NCBI GenBank assembly: GCA_029266635.1
Contig: JAQSWM010000010.1
Coordinates: 46,230-110,229 of the forward strand
DNA from: Sphingobacteriaceae bacterium
GTDB lineage: Bacteria; Bacteroidota; Bacteroidia; Sphingobacteriales; Sphingobacteriaceae
Length of the DNA: 64,000 nucleotides
Direction of reading: 5' to 3'
This document shows positions 58,097-64,000 of the stretch, piece after piece (position 1 is the first letter of the stretch; each line of letters starts with the position of its first letter). The notes under the pieces were generated by a model that saw only the letters and a list, made by a program, of their open reading frames with translations, did not search any database and was not told the DNA's origin. The position numbers and the translations under genes are program-made.

Positions 58097-59273
58097 CATT
58101 ACTCACCACCTCATCAACCAACTTCACAAACTCTTCCGCCCAATACTCCCGTGTGTTCTTTCTGAGAAGCTCTTCATCCTGTTCAATCAAACAGCTTTCT
58201 GCGTTTATAAAACTAGCGTACTGCTGCTCCAATACTGCCACTGTTTCCTCTACCCCGTTGCACACAAAACCAGCTTTGTGCGTAAGGATACTCTCTTCTA
58301 AATCTCCATTATCGCTTACCGGGAGGAGAATAGGCTTACGGTATGCTAGGTAATCAGCCTGCTTGGAGGTGATGATGCCAGAGCGCTTTCCGTAGCGGAG
58401 GTGAAGGAAGAGCGAAGCATTGGAGAGGCACTCTCCGAGTGCATCCTTTCCCAATCTTGGAAGTACTTCTGAAATGTCATTTAAACCATACTTCTGAAGC
58501 GTTTTATACAGCTTTCCATTACCAGAAGCACCAGCAAAAATTATCTTAATTTTTGATTTTCCCTTTGTTTCAGTAAAAGCTTTAACTGCTTTGAAGAAAA
58601 CGTCCTCCTTGAGTTGATCATTATAGATAGTCCCTGCATACAGAATGTTGAATGTGTCAGGAACGTGATTAATATCCGATAGAGTTGGTTTATAATTTGA
58701 ACCGTTAGGGATCACATATACCTTATGCTGAAACTGTCTTGGGAAATACGACTTAAGGGTTGGCGAAACGGTAGTTATTAGCTTGGCTCGATTTAATATC
58801 TTAAGTTCTTCACTCCGGTTCCTTAGTCTTGTAAACTGATAAAAAAGCAACTTCGAATTTAAATGCCGGTAGCCAAAGGTCCATGTATCGCGGTAATCTA
58901 AAATCAAATCAGATTGCGTTTTGACGGAAATCTTAAAAGCAAATGAGAAAAGGCTGAAATACCCCCCCGACGCAAATACAATCTCATTTGTAAAATCCGT
59001 CTGGGGCAATTTGTTACTGAAATATACGTCATGTCCCCAAAAAAGCTTATTCCACAACCTATAGCCTATTTGTTTCAACCTAGCCGAAGTAGTCATCGGA
59101 ACTTTGGGCTGCGATAAATGATTTACCCGGCTACCAGGTACAACGTCATAACGCTGGGATAGACTTTTAAAAAAGGGTGTCAACCGGTTACCGGAGGTCG
59201 CGTCGACATTAAAAACAGGGACTAAATACCAGATGAGTTTTCCCGTATGCTTATATTCGTTCAAGCTATGCAA
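58068..59273 (-). CDS. Glycosyltransferase, GT4-like
   Basis: The 401-residue protein has a GT-B-like layout: an N-terminal acceptor half, then VYVIPNGSNYKP and FNILYAGTIYNDQLKEDVFFKAV, a typical nucleotide-sugar domain opening. SKIKIIFAGASGN and an ASLFLHLRYGKRSGIITSKQADYLAYRKPIL stretch follow, which replaces the usual E-x7-E. The start is uncertain: no ATG is available and only TTG codons at 59273 and 59264 precede the conserved GKLIWYLVPVF. The 5' end overlaps the divergent next gene. The C-terminal GFHAKAQRS comes from a repeat. It probably builds the surface polysaccharide. Confidence 0.8.
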   Translation of the reverse strand: MHSLNEYKHTGKLIWYLVPVFNVDATSGNRLTPFFKSLSQRYDVVPGSRVNHLSQPKVPMTTSARLKQIGYRLWNKLFWGHDVYFSNKLPQTDFTNEIVFASGGYFSLFSFAFKISVKTQSDLILDYRDTWTFGYRHLNSKLLFYQFTRLRNRSEELKILNRAKLITTVSPTLKSYFPRQFQHKVYVIPNGSNYKPTLSDINHVPDTFNILYAGTIYNDQLKEDVFFKAVKAFTETKGKSKIKIIFAGASGNGKLYKTLQKYGLNDISEVLPRLGKDALGECLSNASLFLHLRYGKRSGIITSKQADYLAYRKPILLPVSDNGDLEESILTHKAGFVCNGVEETVAVLEQQYASFINAESCLIEQDEELLRKNTREYWAEEFVKLVDEVVSNGFHAKAQRS

Positions 59274-60338
59274 AAAGTTTATATCGACAATTTAATATTT
59301 TCATTACAAGACGCAGGTGGAATAAGCAGATATTGGCAGGAATTTTCCGGTAGATTGTTTGAGAATAGGGATTATGATGTCAATTTATTAGTTTATAAAT
59401 TTCCAGGTTCTTTTAAAAGATCTAACACCAATCGCTTATTATTAAAGCTTGGCAGATTCTTGCCGATCTTTAAGCAGCTGCCCCCCGGGAGCATAATACA
59501 TTCCAGCTATCTCAAATTTAGTTTACAAAGCAATATTATTAAGATATCGACCATCCATGACTTAGCAGCAGAATTAGGTTATCTGAGTGGCGTGCGAGCG
59601 TTCGTCAGAAATATTCATCAAAAGCTGGTGATAAAGAACTCAGACGTCATAATTTGTGTTTCTAACACCACTAGAAGGGATTTGCTTAAAACTTATAAAT
59701 TCTTATCTCCTGAAAAGGTTTTTGTAGTACACCACGGAGTCTCTAACATTTTCAGACGAAATGTGGAGAGCACAGCTGGACTTTCAAAAAACATTTTGAT
59801 TGTCGGTTCCAGAAAAATGTATAAAAACTACTCAGTTGTATTGAAGGCCTTGTCTGAGCTTCCTGAATATAATTTAATTATGGTTGGTGGCGGCGAGTTA
59901 ACTGTTGGTGAGAAACGACAGCTAAAAGCAACCCTGCGCAATCGTTATCAGCACTTGCTAAAAGTCACAGATGAGGAACTTAATATTCTTTACAATCAGT
60001 CTTTCGCATTGATTTACTCGTCTTTATATGAAGGGTTTGGGCTCCCGGTTCTCGAAGCAATGAAGTCTGGATGTCCCGTTATAACCACAACATGCGGAGC
60101 GATACCCGAGATTGTTAATGGGGATAAAAATGCCTTTTTGGTTGATAATCCGAGCTCCAAAGATTCCTACATTCAGGCAATCCGCTTTTTCGAACAGCCG
60201 ATAAACAGAGAATTACATATTAAGAATGCAATAAAAAATGCTGAAAAATTCTGCTGGGACAAAAGCTTTCAAGAAACACTGGCTATTTATCACCAGGCAA
60301 CTGGAATGATCAATACCACCTCTCAGCCCAAGCCGTAG
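59268..60338 (+). CDS. Glycosyltransferase family 4
   Basis: The 356-residue protein starts MQKVYIDNLIFSLQDAGGISRYWQE, the usual GT4 N-terminus that binds the acceptor. ISTIHDLAAEL and DVIICVSNTTRRDLL follow. The donor domain starts at VFVVHHGVSNIF and NILIVGSRKMYKNYSV, and the signature YEGFGLPVLEAMKSGCPVI carries the E-x7-E motif. It is visibly more AT-rich than the housekeeping genes, as polysaccharide genes often are. It is divergent from, and overlaps by about 6 bases, the start of the preceding glycosyltransferase. Confidence 0.9.
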   Translation: MQKVYIDNLIFSLQDAGGISRYWQEFSGRLFENRDYDVNLLVYKFPGSFKRSNTNRLLLKLGRFLPIFKQLPPGSIIHSSYLKFSLQSNIIKISTIHDLAAELGYLSGVRAFVRNIHQKLVIKNSDVIICVSNTTRRDLLKTYKFLSPEKVFVVHHGVSNIFRRNVESTAGLSKNILIVGSRKMYKNYSVVLKALSELPEYNLIMVGGGELTVGEKRQLKATLRNRYQHLLKVTDEELNILYNQSFALIYSSLYEGFGLPVLEAMKSGCPVITTTCGAIPEIVNGDKNAFLVDNPSSKDSYIQAIRFFEQPINRELHIKNAIKNAEKFCWDKSFQETLAIYHQATGMINTTSQPKP

Positions 60339-60340
60339 TT

Positions 60341-60602
60341 CACCACTGCATCTCCGCACCGTTGCGTCGTTGCGTGAAGCTTATTTTAATATTCCCGAAC
60401 CACTCCCTAGGTCAACAATGGTGCCTCTGCACCTCTGCTCCGCCGCGTGAAACCCACTGTATGTGCATCTTAAACACCGCTGCGCCTCCGCACCTCTGTC
60501 CCGCCGCGTGAAAACTTACTTTAACATTGGCGAACAAACTCCTCAACCTCACCCCACGCCGCTGCGCCCTCCGCACCTCTGCGCCGCTACGTGAAAACAA
60601 CG
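60341..60602. repeat. Array of four CTGCGCCTCCGCACCTCTG...GCGTGAAA repeats
   Basis: Four diverged copies start near 60344, 60423, 60479 and 60560. Each has the pattern CTGCGCCTCCGCACCTCTG, then CCGCCGCGTGAAA or close variants, separated by unrelated AT-richer spacers of 25-45 bases. The gap of about 270 bases between the glycosyltransferase and the Wzi gene holds nothing else that I can see. It is the same family as the copy at 58053. Confidence 0.75.
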
Positions 60603-60606
60603 CATT

Positions 60607-62205
60607 CTAAAAATCCTGATATATATTTCTGAACGAACTCCTTAACCCAAAAGTAAACCAGGTAGTCTTATCAGAAAAAACAGAATTTGCTTCCTTCCGG
60701 TAAACCGCTCCCGCTTCAACTCTTAAGTTCGTTTTAGGGTTTACCAGCCAGGACACACGTCCATCCAGGTAGTTGAAGGTAGTCTGTATTCCCTGCCCTA
60801 TTTCATTGCCATAATTGCCCTGCCGTGTATTATACGACAGCAGGATATCCTTTCCAAAGTTCTCTCCTGTAGGATCAAGCCCGTAAGTAGCATGATTGCC
60901 CTGCAGCGACACCCGGAACTTTCCGTACGAATAGTTTACAATGCCTAGCATTTCGCGGAAGTTAGCTCCGAACGGATGCGCCAGCGGCTGGTTGTAATGC
61001 CCGTAATTGAGAAGCGAAGATCGCGAAGAATAAGTATATGGCCTCGCAGTATTAAACTCCCCTAACAAACTCAGGTTCTTCACCTTAAAAACATCAAAAC
61101 TCCTTAAGCCCACCTGTACCCCATACTTATTTGCCCAGTAACCTGAACGCGAAAAGAACTCGCTGGCAGTGAACTCATCCAGCATAAACTGCCCGTAAGC
61201 CGTTAGGTTCTTTGCGAACTTATACTTGCCGTTGAATCCGAGCAAAGCATTATCCGGCGAGCCATTATAACCCTCAACAGTACGCAGGAAAATAATAGGC
61301 GTTATATAGCTCAGGTCAAAACCCCTTCTGCCCGTGTCATCTCCACTCTGCCAGATAACCGACTCAAAGAATCCCAGGGAAAGCCGCTTATTCACATTCC
61401 AGTCGAGGTAATGGAACACGCCCCACTTTTTACGGTAGCCATTCTCATAAGATAATTGCGGAGAGTTCAAATCCTGGAACTGCGCCCAGATGTTGACGTA
61501 CTTAACATTTCCAAGGGTGGTAACTACTTTTAGAAACGGGTAGTTAGCTGCAACATCCGACAAAAGCATTGACCTATAACCATCGCCTATGAAGTTCTTG
61601 TCCTGGCCAAGAGTAAAAGAAAAATGTTTATTCGGCGTATAATTGATCAAGGCAGATGCCCATGCCCAGTCTTTCGTATTTCTCGCAGGGCCAAATTTGT
61701 CATTCACCAGCCCGGGGATAATACTCCGTGAATTAATAAATGTATTCATATACTGAGGAAAAACCGACTGGTTTTCATACGCACTGGTGTAAAAACTTAC
61801 CGTTTTCCCAATATTCCCCTGTACCTGGAAACCCCGCGTGTTCAGCCAGGTAGTACGATGATGTTCAACATCTCTTCCGATCTGAAAATCTGGAAGAAAA
61901 TCAAGGGATAAGCTGTAATCTTCTTTCTTCATCTCAACCAGGTGCTCCTGGAAAAGCTTGCGGTAAACCCATGAACGCCTTACAGAATCATGCTCCATTT
62001 CCGTTATGCTGTCCAACAGCCTGAGGCTTACAGCATCGCCTAACATAACAGGCTTTATGGACGTATGAAGATTGCTGTCGGGAGAGTAGAGTTCGGCATT
62101 GATCTGCTGATATAAATCGTAACTGTATGGGTAAGTTTTGATTTGCGCAGAGCTGTTGACCGCAAACAATGATCCCGCTATCAGCAAGAATAACAGTTTC
62201 TTCAT
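60607..62205 (-). CDS. Capsule assembly Wzi-family outer-membrane protein
   Basis: Wzi proteins are outer-membrane barrels that hold surface polysaccharide. The 532-residue protein has a signal peptide ending NSSAQ and then a helical segment. Many amphipathic strands follow, including the Wzi-like NKHFSFTLGQDKNFIGDGYRS. It ends TWFTFGLRSSFRNIYQDF, with a terminal Phe typical of outer-membrane barrels. It is 3 bases after the dehydratase gene, the same strand and probably the same operon, in a polysaccharide locus. Confidence 0.85.
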   Translation of the reverse strand: MKKLLFLLIAGSLFAVNSSAQIKTYPYSYDLYQQINAELYSPDSNLHTSIKPVMLGDAVSLRLLDSITEMEHDSVRRSWVYRKLFQEHLVEMKKEDYSLSLDFLPDFQIGRDVEHHRTTWLNTRGFQVQGNIGKTVSFYTSAYENQSVFPQYMNTFINSRSIIPGLVNDKFGPARNTKDWAWASALINYTPNKHFSFTLGQDKNFIGDGYRSMLLSDVAANYPFLKVVTTLGNVKYVNIWAQFQDLNSPQLSYENGYRKKWGVFHYLDWNVNKRLSLGFFESVIWQSGDDTGRRGFDLSYITPIIFLRTVEGYNGSPDNALLGFNGKYKFAKNLTAYGQFMLDEFTASEFFSRSGYWANKYGVQVGLRSFDVFKVKNLSLLGEFNTARPYTYSSRSSLLNYGHYNQPLAHPFGANFREMLGIVNYSYGKFRVSLQGNHATYGLDPTGENFGKDILLSYNTRQGNYGNEIGQGIQTTFNYLDGRVSWLVNPKTNLRVEAGAVYRKEANSVFSDKTTWFTFGLRSSFRNIYQDF

Positions 62206-62208
62206 AGA

Positions 62209-64000
62209 TTATCCCTGTACAGCTACCTGGTCCAGCTCCTCATAAATAGAATTGTTGCTGATAAACTCAGGAACAATCTCTTTCATTTTTATCACAACCT
62301 GCCTGTCGTTACAGTCCTTGCTGAACGCAATCAATCGTTCAATATGCTTGCACACCTCCTCAAAATCGTACGTACGTACTTTTGCGATCATGATCTTCTC
62401 ATGGTGAGTAGGAACAGTATTCTCCATATCGTTCAGCAGTTCCTCATAAAGCTTTTCGCCCGGACGCAAGCCTGAGAACTCGATGGTAATGTCCTGGTTA
62501 GGCACCAGTCCCGACAAGCGGATCATCTTCTTGGCAAGCTCATAAATCTTAACCGACTTGCCCATATCAAAAATAAATATCTCCCCGCCTTCTCCCATCG
62601 AACCTGCTTCCAGAACCAGCTTACAGGCTTCTGGTATGGTCATGAAGTAGCGGGTAATGTCCGGATGAGTAACGGTAATAGGGCCTCCGTTCTGTATTTG
62701 CGCCTTGAAGCGAGGTATAACAGACCCGTTCGAGCCCAATACATTTCCAAACCGCGTAGTAATAAATTGCGTTACCGGATTATTGTTGGCATTCAGGTGG
62801 CTTAGACCATTATTGTAAACAATCCCGGAACGTCCGAATGAATGATACAGTGATTGCACATAAATCTCCGCGATGCGCTTGGATGCGCCCATCACATTGG
62901 TAGGATTCACAGCCTTATCGGTAGAGATCATCACAAATTTCCGAACGCCATGCTTCACAGAAAGATCCGCAATAGTCTTGGTACCTAATACGTTGGTGCG
63001 GATAGCCTCAGCGGGATTATGTTCCATAAGCGGAACGTGCTTATAGGCCGCAGCATGATATACGTAATGAGGCTTAAAGGTATCAAACAGCAATTGCATA
63101 CGGCTGTAGTCCCGAACATCACCGATGAACGCATGAAAGACATTTTCCAGATTTTTATCCTGTAATTCAAGCTGTAGGTCATGCAAAGGAGTTTCCGACT
63201 GATCATTCAAAATGATCATCTGCGGAGAAAACTTTGTTAACTGCCGTACAATTTCGCTGCCAATAGATCCGGCTGCACCCGTAACCAGCACCCGTTTTCC
63301 TTTAATCTGGCTGCTAATGATGTCATTGTTAATTTCAATCGGATCCCGCTCCAGTAAGTCCTCTATCTTGATATTTTGGATCTGCCTGGTATTGATATGC
63401 CCGTTTACCCAGCTAGGTACCGGCGGTAGAGTCAAGACTTTAATATCGTTCTCCAGGCAAAAGTCAACGATCCTATTCTTCCTTTCAGGAGTAATGTTTG
63501 CAGCAATCAACAGGTCATTAATTTCATCCGGAGCAGTTAAAAGCTTGAGCTCATTTGAGTGAAATATCTTGACACCATCTATAACCTTGCCGGTCTTACG
63601 ATCATCGTCATCAACAAAAGCAATTACCCGCATATTCACATTTGGGTCATGGTCCAGCGTGCGCTTTAATGCAATTCCAGTCTCCCCTGCACCGTAAATA
63701 ACTACCCTGCGCTTATCCAGCTTCATGTTCTTGATATACATAAAGAAGTACTTCACCAGCACCCTATAGGTAATCATGAGGACAAAACTCGACAAGCCGG
63801 TTACGATTACGACTACATTTGAAATAATCGGAGCTTCGTTAAAAGCTAACAAAACCAGATTGGCTACAATAAACAGCCCGTTACTGATAGAAATACTGAA
63901 CAATATCCGGAAAGAATCCTGTGCACTGGTATAGCGCACAATGCCTGCATAAGTCTTGGCAGCAAAAAACACGAGGCAGTTAATCAATAAAAAAACGAGC
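62209..64000 (-). CDS. FlaA1/CapD-type nucleotide-sugar 4,6-dehydratase (start outside window)
   Basis: This membrane-bound family (WbpM, CapD, PglF) makes UDP-4-keto-6-deoxy sugars for capsule or O-antigen. About 597 residues are visible and the frame is open to the window edge; the TTG at 63987 is not a credible start. Remaining membrane segments are followed by a first Rossmann domain (VVIYGAGETGIALKRTL) and then the catalytic SDR domain. That domain has VLVTGAAGSIGSEIVRQL, YHAAAYKHVPLMEHNPAEA, and STDKAVNPTNVMGASKR, in which Met replaces the Tyr of Y-x-x-x-K as in WbpM. The protein appears functional. Confidence 0.92.
   Translation of the reverse strand, partial: LVFLLINCLVFFAAKTYAGIVRYTSAQDSFRILFSISISNGLFIVANLVLLAFNEAPIISNVVVIVTGLSSFVLMITYRVLVKYFFMYIKNMKLDKRRVVIYGAGETGIALKRTLDHDPNVNMRVIAFVDDDDRKTGKVIDGVKIFHSNELKLLTAPDEINDLLIAANITPERKNRIVDFCLENDIKVLTLPPVPSWVNGHINTRQIQNIKIEDLLERDPIEINNDIISSQIKGKRVLVTGAAGSIGSEIVRQLTKFSPQMIILNDQSETPLHDLQLELQDKNLENVFHAFIGDVRDYSRMQLLFDTFKPHYVYHAAAYKHVPLMEHNPAEAIRTNVLGTKTIADLSVKHGVRKFVMISTDKAVNPTNVMGASKRIAEIYVQSLYHSFGRSGIVYNNGLSHLNANNNPVTQFITTRFGNVLGSNGSVIPRFKAQIQNGGPITVTHPDITRYFMTIPEACKLVLEAGSMGEGGEIFIFDMGKSVKIYELAKKMIRLSGLVPNQDITIEFSGLRPGEKLYEELLNDMENTVPTHHEKIMIAKVRTYDFEEVCKHIERLIAFSKDCNDRQVVIKMKEIVPEFISNNSIYEELDQVAVQG

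Noticed and set aside
60341..60602. Repeat array resembling a short CRISPR
   Set aside because: The repeats vary in sequence and length, spacers are uneven and no cas gene is present.

Overview
The window is chromosomal DNA from a member of the Bacteroidota, most like the Sphingobacteriaceae (Mucilaginibacter/Pedobacter type). The evidence is the gene content (Bacteroidota-style LptE, a plug-domain protein without a barrel, GH106/GH28/GH105, the MoxR-DUF58-DUF4129-SpoIIM-RDD cluster), promoter boxes of the TAnnTTTG class, and families of dispersed intergenic repeats common in this group. No rRNA, CRISPR array or prophage was seen.

Layout. 1-10.2 kb is housekeeping: leuS (5' end cut by the window), miaB, a sigma-54 activator without receiver domain, lptE, an acidic protein, secG and groES-groEL. 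10.4-18.1 kb is a membrane/AAA+ cluster on the minus strand (DUF58, MoxR, DUF4350, DUF4129, a membrane protein, SpoIIM) with a divergent RDD gene, then DUF2752 and CD225 genes. 18.1-31 kb is metabolism: a TIM-barrel/oxidoreductase pair, an SGNH lipoprotein, lipB, a phosphopantetheinyl transferase, dcd, a macroglobulin/plug protein, an enoyl-CoA isomerase plus a dienoyl-CoA reductase, and a large AddA-like helicase-nuclease.

31-33 kb is a small accessory patch: a zeta-type kinase gene overlapping a 52-codon partner gene, an AT-rich orphan gene, and three copies of a GC-rich 25-bp palindromic repeat. At two sites this repeat lies between an intact gene 3' end and a diverged, truncated second copy of the same 3' end (the small partner gene, and pgi). 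33-45.4 kb holds pgi, an M16 peptidase pair, a sulfatase, a beta-propeller/phosphoesterase lipoprotein and a GH106 enzyme.

45.4-46.1 kb carries tRNA-Asp followed by a frameshifted GIY-YIG nuclease gene, a damaged tRNA-Asp-like copy and a second GIY-YIG remnant: a decaying tandem [tRNA-GIY-YIG] unit with a 357-bp period. prfA and a secreted protein follow. 48.4-56.6 kb is a pectin/galacturonate operon: GH28 and GH105 release galacturonate-type sugars, and UxaC, UxaB and UxaA take galacturonate towards 2-keto-3-deoxygluconate.

56.8-58.05 kb is an IS110-family element. Its transposase is frameshifted, but its upstream non-coding end folds into two stem-loops whose internal loops carry matches to all four expected guide sequences of a bridge RNA: target left, target right, donor left and donor right. 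The reconstructed target is the end of a dispersed repeat. The window ends with a surface-polysaccharide locus: two divergent glycosyltransferases, a Wzi-like outer-membrane protein and a FlaA1/CapD-type nucleotide-sugar dehydratase that runs off the end.
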